52,149 nt of DNA from Solirubrobacterales bacterium (GCA_027451345.1 DAIDJO010000016.1:1-52149), one strand, 5' to 3'; shown: positions 43,849 to 52,149, counted from the first letter of the stretch. Notes: generated by a model from the letters alone, not told the origin. Program-made: numbers and translations.

Positions 43849-45297
43849 GTGAAGCGAGGTCACCGGTTGTCCACTCGAACCCTGCGAGCACGCCCGCTCG
43901 CCGCAGCGCTCGTCGCCGTCTGCCTGGCCGCGCTGGGTGCGGGTAGCGCGAGCGCCCGCTCGCCGCGCTTCGTCAACACGACGGCGACGTTCAACCCCGA
44001 CACTCAGTCCCACCCCGGGGCGTGCAGCCAGAGCACGCTCGTGGTGGCTCATGCCGTCGCCGATCTGAGCGCGAACGGGGTGCTGAGCCAATACGCGGCG
44101 CTCGTCGCGGTCCACGCGAGCGGCGGGGCAACCGCCGGGGCGCTGACGCGCGCGCTCCTCGTCACGAGGATCGCGCAGACGGCCACGATGGCCAACCACG
44201 GCTGCACGACCAATGGCATCATCTTCGGGACGGGGAAGCGGACGCTGACCACCGGGGAGACGGTGGGCGTGGCGGTCCCAGCGGCGCTCCGGGCACGTCT
44301 GTGTCGCGCCCGTGGCCGGGACTGCGTCCGGACCGCGGTGACCTTCCACACCGTCTTCCCGACGAACTGCTGGAACCTCGACCAGGGCACCGCGCGGGTG
44401 TGGCTGCTCCTGAAGCGGCCACCCAAGCCGAAGCCCAAGCCGAAGCCCAAACCGACGACGAGAGCCTCGACGGTGACCGCGCGCCCGGCCGCCACCGTGA
44501 ACACCGTCTGTGGCAGCGGCAACTCCGGCACCTCGACGGTGACGCTCAGCAACGCCCAGACGGCGACCGCACCCGCCACCTTCGTCGTGAACGGCCAGAG
44601 CTATGGGCCGGTCGCCCCCGGGCAGAGCCTCGAGGTCAGCATCCCGCTGGTGAGCCAGGGGAACACCCAGATCAGTGTCAGCTCCGCCGGACAGCCCCTC
44701 GTCGCCGAGAGCGTCCCGCCGGACCCGTGCCCCGCGGCCGCGCCGTCGGCCACCACCACGCTCAGCTGTGCCGCCGGCGGTGAGGTCGTGACGCTCGCCA
44801 ATGCCGCGAGCGCCACCGCCGACGCGACGTTCGAGGTCAACGGCCAGAGCTACGGGCCGCTCGCGCCGGGCGCCACGCAGCAGGTCACGGTGCCGATCGC
44901 CTCCGGTGCCACCGGGAGCGTGGTGGTGACCTCCGGAGGCGTGGGGTTGTTGGCGCAGACGACGTACCTCAACACCTGTGCCCCCCAGCCCGCGGTCGTC
45001 GGCGCGGGGCTCAGCTGCACGATCTCGGACGGCGGCCCGGTCGGCGGGGGGTACCTTGACCTGCAGCTCGCCAACGCCGCGTCCGCGACGCTGCCGGCGA
45101 CCTTCGCCGTCTCGGCGACCGGTAACGCTCCCGGCGGGTTCACCTCGACGGTCGGTCCGGTCAACGCCGGCGCGACGGTGTCGGTCCTCATCCCGGTGGA
45201 CGCGAGTGGGAACGCCGTGACCGTGACGGTCACCTCGCCCGGACTGGTGCCGTACCAGGACACGCTCAGCGGCGGCTGCCCCGTCCAGCTGTTCTGA
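43849..45297 (+). CDS. Secreted three-repeat protein with Pro-Lys hinge
   Basis: 482 residues from GTG 43849. Residues 1-37 are a signal peptide. Residues ~38-188 form an N-terminal domain with five cysteines (59, 119, 152, 159, 174). A Pro-Lys hinge lies at 191-202 ([12 protein letters not shown]). Three similar ~80-90-residue repeats follow (about 217-297, 303-380 and 386-480). Each begins and ends with a cysteine (221/294, 307/377, 390/477) and carries a version of [20 protein letters not shown]. These look like disulfide-clasped beta-sandwiches on a stiff stalk. No family was recognised. It may act at the cell surface with the preceding secreted protein; this is inference from adjacency. 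Confidence 0.75.
   Translation: MKRGHRLSTRTLRARPLAAALVAVCLAALGAGSASARSPRFVNTTATFNPDTQSHPGACSQSTLVVAHAVADLSANGVLSQYAALVAVHASGGATAGALTRALLVTRIAQTATMANHGCTTNGIIFGTGKRTLTTGETVGVAVPAALRARLCRARGRDCVRTAVTFHTVFPTNCWNLDQGTARVWLLLKRPPKPKPKPKPKPTTRASTVTARPAATVNTVCGSGNSGTSTVTLSNAQTATAPATFVVNGQSYGPVAPGQSLEVSIPLVSQGNTQISVSSAGQPLVAESVPPDPCPAAAPSATTTLSCAAGGEVVTLANAASATADATFEVNGQSYGPLAPGATQQVTVPIASGATGSVVVTSGGVGLLAQTTYLNTCAPQPAVVGAGLSCTISDGGPVGGGYLDLQLANAASATLPATFAVSATGNAPGGFTSTVGPVNAGATVSVLIPVDASGNAVTVTVTSPGLVPYQDTLSGGCPVQLF
44419..44454 (+). repeat. Pro-Lys codon repeat
   Basis: A 12-bp unit (CCCAAGCCGAAG) is repeated about three times, encoding the KPKPKP hinge of the secreted three-repeat protein. Confidence 0.8.
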
Positions 45298-45337
45298 TGA
45301 CGGCGGGCTGGCGGGCGCCCAGCGGGGCGCCCGGCGA

Positions 45338-45343
45338 TACAGT
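45338..45343 (+). promoter_or_regulatory. -10 box TACAGT near the carboxylase start
   Basis: TACAGT ends 10 nt before ATG 45354. No ribosome site precedes that ATG, which supports a leaderless or near-leaderless transcript. Confidence 0.4.
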
Positions 45344-45353
45344 CCCGGATGCC

Positions 45354-46943
45354 ATGGCTGACGTTCACCCCGAGACGCAGGAGCACGCGCTCGAGACCTA
45401 CGCCGAGAAGCTCCGCCAGTTGGAGGTGCTGAAGTACGAGGCGATCCACGCCGGAAGCGCGGCGGCGGTGGAGAAGCAGCACGCGAAGGGCAAGTTCACC
45501 GCCCGGGAGCGGATCGAGAAGCTGCTCGATCCGGGCTCGTTCCAGGAGCTCGACGTGTTCGTCCGGCACCGGACGACCGACTTCGACATGCAGGCGAACC
45601 GGCCCTACGCCGACGCCGTGGTGACCGGTCACGGGACGATCGACGGCCGGCGGGTCTGCGTCTTCGCGCAGGACTTCACGGTGTTCGGCGGCTCGCTCGG
45701 CGAGGTGGTGGCCGAGAAGATCGGCAAGGTGATGGACCTCGCGGAGAAGATCGGCTGCCCGGTGATCGGGATCAACGACTCCGGCGGGGCGCGGATCCAG
45801 GAGGGCGTCGTCGCGCTGGGCGGCTACGGCGAGGTGTTCTACCGCAACGTGCGGGCCTCGGGGGTGATCCCGCAGATCAGTCTGATCATGGGGCCGTGCG
45901 CGGGCGGGGCGGTGTACAGCCCGGCGATCACGGACTTCGTCTTCATGGTGAAGGAGACCTCGCACATGTTCATCACCGGCCCTGACGTGATCCGGACGGT
46001 GACCGGTGAGGAGGTCGGGTTCGAGGAGCTCGGTGGGGCGGTGAGCCACAACAGCCGCTCCGGGGTCGCGCACTTCGCCTCCGAGGATGAGGAGCAGTGC
46101 CTGGAGGACGCCCGCTACCTGCTCTCCTTCCTGCCGCAGAACAACCTCGAGACCCCGCCGCGCGTGATCACCGGCGATGATCCGCTGCGGCAGGCGCCGG
46201 AGCTCGACACGATCGTGCCGGACAGCCCGAACAAGCCGTATGACATGCGCGAGGTGGTGCACCTCGTCGTCGACGACGCCGAGTTCTTCGAGGTGCACGA
46301 GCTCTTCGCGCGCAACATCATCTGCGGGTTCGCGCGCCTGGACGGGCATGCCGTGGGGGTCGTCGGCAACCAGCCGGCGCAGCTGGCGGGAGTGCTGGAC
46401 ATCGAATCCTCGGAGAAGGCGTCACGGTTCGTGCGGACCTGCGATGCGTTCAACATCCCGATCGTGACCTTCTGTGACGTGCCGGGCTTTCTGCCCGGGA
46501 CGACGCAGGAGTGGAACGGGATCATTCGCCACGGCGCGAAGCTGCTCTACGCCTACGCGGAGGCGACGGTGCCGAAGCTGACGGTGATCACCCGCAAGTC
46601 CTATGGGGGGGCGCATCTGGTGATGGGCTCCAAGCAGCTGGGCGCGGACATGAACTTCGCGTGGCCGACCGCGGAGGTGGCGGTGATGGGCGCGGAGGGC
46701 GCCGCGAACATCATCTACCGGCGGGAGATCGCCGCCGCCGAGGAGCCCGAGGAGCTGCGCCAGGCCCGCATCGAGGAGTACAAGGCGCACTTCGCCAACC
46801 CCTACATCGCGGCTGAGCGCGGCTACATCGACGATGTGATCATCCCGCACGAGACGCGCCCGAAGCTGATCGAGGCGTTGCGGATGCTCGAGACCAAGCG
46901 CCAGCCCGGGCCGCGCCGCAAGCACGGCAACATTCCGCTGTAG
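45354..46943 (+). CDS. pccB: Propionyl/acyl-CoA carboxylase beta subunit (carboxyltransferase)
   Basis: 529 residues from ATG 45354. Carboxyltransferase motifs are [23 protein letters not shown] at the N-terminus (in parts), [28 protein letters not shown] (first oxyanion-hole Gly pair), [13 protein letters not shown], and in the second half [13 protein letters not shown] and [13 protein letters not shown]. The length and motifs match AccD5/PccB, which carboxylates propionyl- or acetyl-CoA from biotin to give methylmalonyl- or malonyl-CoA. The epsilon gene follows by 8 nt. The biotin-carrying alpha subunit is not in the window. An in-frame ATG at 45297 overlaps the preceding stop but would add a non-conserved extension. 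Confidence 0.93.
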   Translation: MADVHPETQEHALETYAEKLRQLEVLKYEAIHAGSAAAVEKQHAKGKFTARERIEKLLDPGSFQELDVFVRHRTTDFDMQANRPYADAVVTGHGTIDGRRVCVFAQDFTVFGGSLGEVVAEKIGKVMDLAEKIGCPVIGINDSGGARIQEGVVALGGYGEVFYRNVRASGVIPQISLIMGPCAGGAVYSPAITDFVFMVKETSHMFITGPDVIRTVTGEEVGFEELGGAVSHNSRSGVAHFASEDEEQCLEDARYLLSFLPQNNLETPPRVITGDDPLRQAPELDTIVPDSPNKPYDMREVVHLVVDDAEFFEVHELFARNIICGFARLDGHAVGVVGNQPAQLAGVLDIESSEKASRFVRTCDAFNIPIVTFCDVPGFLPGTTQEWNGIIRHGAKLLYAYAEATVPKLTVITRKSYGGAHLVMGSKQLGADMNFAWPTAEVAVMGAEGAANIIYRREIAAAEEPEELRQARIEEYKAHFANPYIAAERGYIDDVIIPHETRPKLIEALRMLETKRQPGPRRKHGNIPL

Positions 46944-46951
46944 GGAGCCCG

Positions 46952-47143
46952 GTGCCCGGGGAAGGAGAGCTCCGGATCCTGACCGCGTCCGCCTCGGAGG
47001 CTGAGGCGGCCGCGATCATCGCCGCGCTCGAGCGGTTCAGGCGGGAGACCGCGCCCGCGCCCGCACCTCCGCCGCCCCCGGGCCCGTGGAAGCGGGCGGC
47101 GCTCCAGGAGGGCGTCGCGCGGCGCCCTGATCGGCCCGACTGA
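46952..47143 (+). CDS. Acyl-CoA carboxylase epsilon subunit
   Basis: 63 residues from GTG 46952. The N-terminus LRILTASASEAEAAAIIAAL matches the short helix-forming core of actinobacterial AccE/PccE epsilon subunits (family pattern: G.PT.EEIAALVAVL). A Pro-rich linker and a short WKRAALQEG-type tail follow, the Trp near the end also being usual. In Mycobacterium and Streptomyces this peptide stabilises and activates the alpha-beta carboxylase complex. It lies 8 nt after pccB, the standard arrangement. Confidence 0.85.
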   Translation: MPGEGELRILTASASEAEAAAIIAALERFRRETAPAPAPPPPPGPWKRAALQEGVARRPDRPD

Positions 47144-47283
47144 TCGGCTGGGGCGCGCGCCCCAGCCGGGGAGGATGGGGCCGCGGGAGAAAATACCTTT
47201 AAGGCGGTCAGGATTTGGTAGTTTAACGGCGCCGGCCGGATCGCCCGGTCGCCACGACCCTGCTCCCCTCCAGAGGAAGACGC
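47144..47283 (+). promoter_or_regulatory. Upstream region of the sulfur-assimilation operon
   Basis: 140 nt containing an AT-rich island (about 47190-47226) in GC-rich surroundings, with CCTTTAAGG and TACC...GGTA inverted elements and TAGTTTAA. It probably holds the promoter and an operator for the sulfite reductase gene. No exact -35/-10 can be assigned. AGAGGAAG precedes ATG 47284 as a ribosome site. Confidence 0.4.
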
Positions 47284-49122
47284 ATGACTCCGCACGCCTC
47301 GCTCGACGCGCACCCGCGCGGACACGGCCGTCCCGCCGAGGGATCGCTCGAGAATCCCGAACGGCTCGAGGACGTGCCCGGGCACGTCATCCCGATCCTC
47401 GAGCGCGAGTTCGACGACTTCTCGACCGAGGCCGGTCGCTTCGCACGTGGCGAGCTCGAGGAGGACGAGTTCATCAAGTTCCGTCTGCGCCAGGGGGTCT
47501 ACGGCCAACGGCAGCCCGGCGTGCAGATGGTGCGCGTGAAGCTGCCGATGGGCGGTGTCACCCCCGACCAGCTCGACGCCTTCGCCCGGGTGATCGACCG
47601 CTATGTGCCGCTGCGCAAGGGCCACATCACGACGCGCCAGAACATCCAGATGCATCATGTCCCGCTGCTCGATGCGGCCGAGCTGATCCGGGAGCTCGGC
47701 GAGGCCGGGCTCTCAAGTCGCGAGGGCTGCGGCAACACGGTGCGCAACGTCACCGGGGACCCGCGCGCCGGCACGCTCCCGGGGGAGCTCTTCGACATCA
47801 CCCCCTACGCGGCGGCGTACGTGCGCTACTTCGTGCGGCACCCGACGACGCAGATGATGCCGCGCAAGGTCAAGACGGCGTTCACCGCCACCGACGCCGA
47901 CAACGCGATCACCCAGATCCACGACGTCGCCTTCACGCCGCGCCTGCGGGACGGCGTGCGGGGCGTCGAGGTCCGCGTCGGCGGGGGCACGGCGATCATG
48001 CCGCGCCTGGCCCCGGTGCTCTACGACTTCGTCGAGCTCGACAACAGCGACTACCTCAGGGTCACCGAGGCCGTCCTGCGCATCTTCGACCGCCAGGACT
48101 TCCTGCGCGTCAACCGCGCGCGCGCGCGGATCAAGGTGCTCGTCGACCGGATCGGGATCGACGCCCTGCGGGAGCTGGTGGAGGACGAGCTCGCCGGCGA
48201 GTGGGTGCGGGAGCGCGACTTCTCGCTCGAGGGACGGCTGCTGCTCCACGACGAGGCGGCGCACGCGCCGGCCCCGCCGCTCGCCGCCGGGTCGCCGAAC
48301 GGCGACCGGCGGGCCTTCGACCGCTTCCTCGAGAGCAACGTCCAGCGCCAGCGTCAGCCGGGCTTCTGCACGGTCGAGGTCATGGTGCCGCTCGGCGACG
48401 TCACACCCGAGCAGCTGCGCGGCCTCGCCCAGATCATGCGCGACTTCTCCGGTGGGTATGCGCGCACCACCGTGCACCAGAACCTCGTCCTGCGCTGGGT
48501 CCGCGAGGAGGCGGTGTACGACGTCTGGACCCGACTGCGCAGCCTCGGCCTCGGCCGCCCCGGCGCCGACGAGATCACCCATGTCGTCAGCTGCCCCGGC
48601 ACAGACTCGTGCAAGCTCGGGATCACCAGCTCGATGGGCCTCAACCGCGCGGTGAGCGAGCGGCTCGAGGCGATGGAGATCGAGGATCCGCTGACGCGCC
48701 GGATCCACATCAAGATGAGCGGCTGCCCGAACGGCTGCAGCCAGTTCCACCTCGCCAACATCGGCTTCTCCGGCGCGTCGATCAAGGCCGGCACGCACAC
48801 GATCCCCGCCTACATCGCCCACATCGGCGGCTCCTACGAGAATGGGAACGTCCGCTTCGGCGACCGCCTGAAGACGCGGCTGCCGGCCAAGCGGATCCCC
48901 GAGGCCGTCGAGCGGTGGGTCCGCTTCTACGAGGCCGAGCGTGAGGACGGCGAGGAGTTCAACGCGTTTGCCGCCCGGGTCGGGGTGGCCGCCTTCGAGC
49001 AGCGGGTCCGTGACCTCGCGATGCCGGTCGAGTTCTCGCTCGAGAACATGAGCCACTTCATCGACTGGTCCCGGCAGCAGCCGTTCGAGGTCATCCGGGG
49101 AGAGGGCGAATGCGCCGTCTGA
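47284..49122 (+). CDS. Ferredoxin-type sulfite reductase (NirA/Sir family)
   Basis: 612 residues with the two-fold nitrite/sulfite reductase repeat. Each half has a ferrodoxin-like domain (VYGQRQPGVQMVRVKLPMGGV; QPGFCTVEVMVPLGDV, in parts). HITTRQNIQMHHVP and REGCGNTVRNVTGDP lie in the first half. The siroheme-[4Fe-4S] ligands are C437 and C443 (CPGTDSC) and C481 and C485 (CPNGC). It reduces sulfite to sulfide with six electrons from ferredoxin. Nitrite reductases share the fold, but the cysH-cysD-cysN neighbours make sulfite the likely substrate. ATG 47284 follows AGAGGAAG. Confidence 0.92.
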   Translation: MTPHASLDAHPRGHGRPAEGSLENPERLEDVPGHVIPILEREFDDFSTEAGRFARGELEEDEFIKFRLRQGVYGQRQPGVQMVRVKLPMGGVTPDQLDAFARVIDRYVPLRKGHITTRQNIQMHHVPLLDAAELIRELGEAGLSSREGCGNTVRNVTGDPRAGTLPGELFDITPYAAAYVRYFVRHPTTQMMPRKVKTAFTATDADNAITQIHDVAFTPRLRDGVRGVEVRVGGGTAIMPRLAPVLYDFVELDNSDYLRVTEAVLRIFDRQDFLRVNRARARIKVLVDRIGIDALRELVEDELAGEWVRERDFSLEGRLLLHDEAAHAPAPPLAAGSPNGDRRAFDRFLESNVQRQRQPGFCTVEVMVPLGDVTPEQLRGLAQIMRDFSGGYARTTVHQNLVLRWVREEAVYDVWTRLRSLGLGRPGADEITHVVSCPGTDSCKLGITSSMGLNRAVSERLEAMEIEDPLTRRIHIKMSGCPNGCSQFHLANIGFSGASIKAGTHTIPAYIAHIGGSYENGNVRFGDRLKTRLPAKRIPEAVERWVRFYEAEREDGEEFNAFAARVGVAAFEQRVRDLAMPVEFSLENMSHFIDWSRQQPFEVIRGEGECAV

Positions 49123-49196
49123 CCGGCGCCCCGTCCTCCACGGGACGCGCCCGTCCACCCTTCCACCTATTTCGATCGCTACGCTGAGGAACGCCG

Positions 49197-49820
49197 ATGT
49201 CCGCCACCATGCCCGATCTTGAGCACGCGAGCGCGCAGGAGGTGCTCGCCTACGCCGTCGAGCGCTTCCACCCGCGGCTGAAGACCGCCTGCTCCTTCCA
49301 GAAGGAGGAGACGGTGCTGGCGCACATGCTGAGCGAGATCACGCCCGACGCCCGGCTGTTCACGATCGACACCGGCGTCCTCTTCCCCGAGACGCTCGCC
49401 ACTTGGAAGCGGTTCGAGGAGCGCTTCGGGCTCGCCATCGAGGTCGTCGACGCGTCGAGCCCCGGCGCGCCGTGGACGCGGGAGAACTGCTGCGGCCAGG
49501 CGAAGGTGGACGGACTCGAGCGCGCGCTCACCGGCGTCGAGGCCTGGGTCACCGGCATCCGCCGCGAACAGTCCAGCACCCGCGCGCACGCGGCGAAGCT
49601 CGAGCGCGACGAGAAGCGCGGCATCTGGAAGCTCAACCCGCTCGCGGACTGGAGCACCAAGGACGTGTGGCGCTACATCTTCGAGCACGATCTGCCGTAC
49701 CACCCGCTCCACGACCAGGGCTACGATTCGATCGGCTGCGCCCCGTGCACGCTGCCGGGCAGCGGTCGGGACGGGCGCTGGGCCGGTGAGGACAAGACCG
49801 AATGCGGTCTGCACGTGTGA
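49197..49820 (+). CDS. cysH: Adenylyl-sulfate (APS) reductase
   Basis: 207 residues. ACSFQKEETVLAHML matches the PAPS-reductase-type PP-loop region. Four cluster cysteines, C98 C99 (ENCCGQ) and C181/C184 (GCAPC), bind a [4Fe-4S] cluster, which marks the APS-using type; PAPS-specific enzymes lack them. The catalytic cysteine is C203 in TECGLH at the C-terminus. It reduces APS to sulfite with thioredoxin, so no APS kinase is required for this route. ATG 49197 has GAGGAA about 6 nt upstream. It sits between the sulfite reductase and cysD genes. Confidence 0.95.
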   Translation: MSATMPDLEHASAQEVLAYAVERFHPRLKTACSFQKEETVLAHMLSEITPDARLFTIDTGVLFPETLATWKRFEERFGLAIEVVDASSPGAPWTRENCCGQAKVDGLERALTGVEAWVTGIRREQSSTRAHAAKLERDEKRGIWKLNPLADWSTKDVWRYIFEHDLPYHPLHDQGYDSIGCAPCTLPGSGRDGRWAGEDKTECGLHV

Positions 49821-49837
49821 CGCCAAGCCGTTTGGCG
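49821..49837 (+). terminator. Hairpin directly after cysH
   Basis: CGCCAA-gccgt-TTGGCG is a perfect 6-bp stem starting one base after the cysH stop. It could be an attenuator or RNA stabiliser between cysH and cysD rather than a full stop, as no T-tract follows. Confidence 0.4.
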
Positions 49838-49849
49838 AGGACAGGGGTT

Positions 49850-49862
49850 TAAGCGATGCTTA
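49850..49862 (+). promoter_or_regulatory. Palindrome upstream of cysD
   Basis: TAAGC-GAT-GCTTA is a perfect inverted repeat 22 nt before ATG 49885, in an AT-richer patch. It could be an operator or part of a second promoter for cysDN. Confidence 0.4.
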
Positions 49863-49884
49863 GTTCGCAACGGCGAGCACGACC

Positions 49885-50826
49885 ATGACAACCCAGGCTG
49901 GAAGCGAAGTGACCACACGCGCCAAGTACGAGCTCTCCCACCTGCAGACGCTCGAGGCCGAATCGATCTACATCATGCGCGAGGTGGCCGCCCAGTTCGA
50001 GCGCCCCGTGCTGCTCTTCAGCGGCGGCAAGGACTCGATCGTGCTGATGCGCCTGGCCGAGAAGGCGTTCCGCCCGGGGCGCTTCCCCTTCCCGGTGATG
50101 CACGTCGACACCGGGCACAACTTCCCGGAGGTGGTCGAGTTCCGCGACCGTCTCGTCGAGCGCCTCGGTGAGCGCCTGATCGTCGCCAGCGTGCAGGACT
50201 CGATCGACCGGGGGCGCGTGCGCGAGGAGACCGGCCCGCGCGCGTCGCGCAACCGGCTGCAGACGGTCACGCTGCTCGACGCCATCGACGAGCACGGCTT
50301 TGACGCCGCCTTCGGCGGCGCCCGCCGCGACGAGGAGCGCGCCCGCGCCAAGGAGCGCGTGTTCTCGTTTCGGGATGACTTCGGGCAATGGGACCCCAAG
50401 CACCAGCGGCCCGAGCTGTGGTCGCTCTACAACGGGCGCATCCGCAAAGGCGAGCACGTGCGCGCCTTCCCGATCTCCAACTGGACCGAGATGGACGTCT
50501 GGCAGTACATCGCGCAGGAGCACCTCGAGGTGCCCTCGATCTACTACGCGCACACGCGCCAGGTGTTCGAGCGCGACAGCATGCTCTACGCCCTCAACCC
50601 CCACATCGAGCTGATCGACGGGGAGGTTCCGTTCGAGGCGTCGGTCCGCTACCGCACCGTCGGCGACATGACCTGCACCGGCGCGGTGCGCTCGACCGCG
50701 ACGACCCTCGAGGCCGTCGTCGCCGAGATCGCGGCGACCCGCATCACCGAGCGGGGCGAGACCCGCGCGGATGATCGCGTCACCGAGGCCGCGATGGAGG
50801 ACCGCAAGCGCGAGGGCTACTTCTGA
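49885..50826 (+). CDS. cysD: Sulfate adenylyltransferase subunit 2
   Basis: 313 residues. The PP-loop pyrophosphatase motif LLFSGGKDSIVLM lies at residues 43-55. MHVDTGHNFPEVVEFRD, GGARRDEERARAKERVFSFRD, WSLYNGRIRKGEHVRAFP and NWTEMDVWQYI are diagnostic of CysD. TVGDMTCTGAV near the C-terminus is also conserved. CysD transfers AMP from ATP to sulfate to form APS, driven by the GTPase CysN. ATG 49885 lacks a strong ribosome site. Its stop overlaps the cysN ATG (TGATG). Confidence 0.95.
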   Translation: MTTQAGSEVTTRAKYELSHLQTLEAESIYIMREVAAQFERPVLLFSGGKDSIVLMRLAEKAFRPGRFPFPVMHVDTGHNFPEVVEFRDRLVERLGERLIVASVQDSIDRGRVREETGPRASRNRLQTVTLLDAIDEHGFDAAFGGARRDEERARAKERVFSFRDDFGQWDPKHQRPELWSLYNGRIRKGEHVRAFPISNWTEMDVWQYIAQEHLEVPSIYYAHTRQVFERDSMLYALNPHIELIDGEVPFEASVRYRTVGDMTCTGAVRSTATTLEAVVAEIAATRITERGETRADDRVTEAAMEDRKREGYF

Positions 50827-52149
50827 TGACCGCCGTGAGCGAGCTGCTGCGGATCGCCACGGCGGGATCCGTGGACGACGGCAAGTCGACCCTGATCGGA
50901 CGCCTGCTGCACGACACGAAGTCGATCCTCGAGGACCAGCTCGAGCACGTCGCCCAGACCTCCGAGCGCCGGGGCGACGGGTACCTCAACCTCGCCCTGC
51001 TCACCGACGGCCTGCGCGCCGAGCGCGAGCAGGGCATCACGATCGACGTCGCCTACCGCTACTTCCAGACCGGCGCCGCCGCGGGAGCGGGCGCCGCCGT
51101 GGCGAGCGGCAACGGAACGGCCGCCGTCTCCGCGCCGCCACCGTCCGGAGAGGCGACCTTCCGGGGCGGTCGCAAGTTCATCATCGCCGACACGCCGGGC
51201 CACGAGCAGTACACGCGCAACATGGTCACCGGCGCGTCGACGGCGGACCTCTCGATCGTGCTGATCGACGCGCGCCGTGGTGTGAGCGAGCAGACCCGCC
51301 GCCACGCCTTCATCAGCTCGCTGCTGCGCATCCCCCACCTCGTCGTGGCGATCAACAAGATGGACCTCGTCGACTACGCGGAGGGCGTCTTCGATGAGAT
51401 CGTCGCGGAGTTCACCGACTGGGCCACCCGCCTGCAGCTCTCCGACGTCGTGTTCATCCCGATCTCGGCGCTGAAGGGCGACAACGTCGTGGAGCGCAGC
51501 GCCAACATGGCCTGGTACCAGGGCCCCTCGCTGCTCTACCACCTCGAGCACGTCGTGATCGCCACCGACCGTGACATGGATGACGTCCGCTTCCCGGTGC
51601 AGTGGGTCGTCCGTCCGATGACCGACGAGCACCACGACTACCGGGGCTACGCCGGGCAGGTCGCGGCCGGCGTGATCCGACCCGGCAGCGAGGTGGTGGT
51701 GCTGCCCAGCGGCCGCAAGACCCGGATCAGCGCGATCGACACCTACGACGGCGAGGTCGACGTCGCCTTCCCGACCATGTCGGTCACCCTGCGCCTCGAG
51801 GACGACATCGACATCTCCCGGGGCGACATGATCGTCAACGCCGACGAGGCGCCGACCGTCGCGCGCGAGCTCGAGGCGATGCTCTGCTGGATGAGCGAGG
51901 AGCCGATGCGCCCCGGTGGCCGCTACGTCATCCACCACACCACCCGCTCGGCCAAGGCGATCGTCGACCGGCTCGAATACCGCGTCGACGTCAACACGCT
52001 CGAGCGCGACCCCGAGGCCGCGGAGCTGTCCCTCAACGAGATCGGCCGGGTACACCTGCGCAGCTCGACGCCGCTCGTCGTCGACCCGTACGCGCGCAAC
52101 CGCACGACCGGCAGCTTCATCCTGATCGATGAGGCGACCAACGACACGG
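50826..52149 (+). CDS. cysN: Sulfate adenylyltransferase subunit 1, GTPase (partial, runs off the right edge)
   Basis: 441 codons are visible with no stop. G1 is GSVDDGKST (14-22), switch I is REQGITIDVAYRYF (67-80), G3 is DTPGHEQY (122-129) and G4 is INKMD. Domain II and III motifs such as GRVHLRSSTPL and DPYARNRTTGSFILIDEAT follow. CysN hydrolyses GTP to drive APS formation by CysD. Residues ~83-112 are a low-complexity Ala/Gly/Ser/Pro insertion between switch I and G3, where other CysN proteins have only a few residues before RKFIIADTPGH. Whether a CysC (APS kinase) domain is fused downstream cannot be seen. Confidence 0.93.
   Translation, partial: MTAVSELLRIATAGSVDDGKSTLIGRLLHDTKSILEDQLEHVAQTSERRGDGYLNLALLTDGLRAEREQGITIDVAYRYFQTGAAAGAGAAVASGNGTAAVSAPPPSGEATFRGGRKFIIADTPGHEQYTRNMVTGASTADLSIVLIDARRGVSEQTRRHAFISSLLRIPHLVVAINKMDLVDYAEGVFDEIVAEFTDWATRLQLSDVVFIPISALKGDNVVERSANMAWYQGPSLLYHLEHVVIATDRDMDDVRFPVQWVVRPMTDEHHDYRGYAGQVAAGVIRPGSEVVVLPSGRKTRISAIDTYDGEVDVAFPTMSVTLRLEDDIDISRGDMIVNADEAPTVARELEAMLCWMSEEPMRPGGRYVIHHTTRSAKAIVDRLEYRVDVNTLERDPEAAELSLNEIGRVHLRSSTPLVVDPYARNRTTGSFILIDEATNDT

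Noticed and set aside
42295..44349. 684-codon minus-strand open frame
   Set aside because: It mirrors the two secreted-protein genes; composition is Arg/Gly/His-rich with no domain and no start signal.
44401..44460. Pro-Lys repeat as a cell-wall or sortase anchor
   Set aside because: No LPxTG motif or membrane tail follows; the repeat lies in the middle of the protein and is better read as a hinge.
47180..47230. SAM or other sulfur riboswitch upstream of the sulfite reductase gene
   Set aside because: The AT-rich island is too short and lacks the paired stems expected of a SAM riboswitch.
47175..48944. 589-codon plus-strand frame in another register of the sulfite reductase gene
   Set aside because: The 47284 frame contains all siroheme and cluster motifs; the other is Arg/Pro/Ala-rich shadow.

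Overview
The window reads as chromosomal DNA from a high-GC actinobacterium. Class Thermoleophilia/Solirubrobacterales is a tentative guess and is not proven by the sequence. The reasons are pervasive GTG starts, ATGA/TGATG gene overlaps, start codons sitting 6-10 nt after a TAnnnT -10 box with no Shine-Dalgarno, an acyl-CoA carboxylase beta gene followed by a tiny epsilon subunit, a fused MoaD-MoaE, an APS-type CysH, and the GT2/DUF2304 pair. No transposase, integrase, phage gene or CRISPR array was seen.

Region 1 (about 1-32450) is a large surface-polysaccharide locus. It contains GT-C membrane proteins (138-1892, 8626-10302) and many GT2/GT4 glycosyltransferases. One gene is a methyltransferase with a coiled-coil tail. 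Nucleotide-sugar enzymes include GDP-mannose 4,6-dehydratase, a GDP-fucose-synthase-type epimerase/reductase, a second SDR reductase, and a DegT-family enzyme whose PLP lysine is replaced by histidine, as in ColD/RfbH sugar 3-dehydratases. Two export routes are encoded: a Wzx-type flippase with an O-antigen-ligase/polymerase-like protein, and a Wzm/Wzt-type ABC exporter. A secreted clan GH-A glycoside hydrolase lies between them. Together the set suggests GDP-mannose is converted to a 6-deoxy or 3,6-dideoxy sugar, assembled into a glycan, exported and ligated or polymerised. The first 7-8 kb is visibly less GC-rich than the rest, which fits acquisition of surface-sugar genes by transfer.

Region 2 (about 32550-36770) holds a tRNA-Arg(CCT), a conserved-looking hypothetical gene coupled to a UDP-glucuronate-decarboxylase-like SDR, a MoaD-MoaE fusion for molybdopterin synthase, and a divergent APC-family permease.

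Region 3 (36890-39518) is a three-gene polar amino-acid ABC importer (binding protein, permease, ATPase). Region 4 (39562-47143) contains a methylmalonyl-CoA-mutase-type catalytic subunit without a B12 domain, two small genes, two large secreted proteins, and the propionyl/acyl-CoA carboxylase beta and epsilon subunits. The mutase and carboxylase belong to the same propionate/methylmalonyl-CoA route, but the carboxylase alpha subunit and the B12-binding subunit are not here.

Region 5 (47284 to the right edge) is assimilatory sulfate reduction: ferredoxin-type sulfite reductase, APS reductase (CysH), and sulfate adenylyltransferase subunits CysD and CysN. CysN runs off the window and carries an unusual Ala/Gly-rich insertion in its GTPase domain. 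All assignments come from reading sequence by eye; no database search was run.
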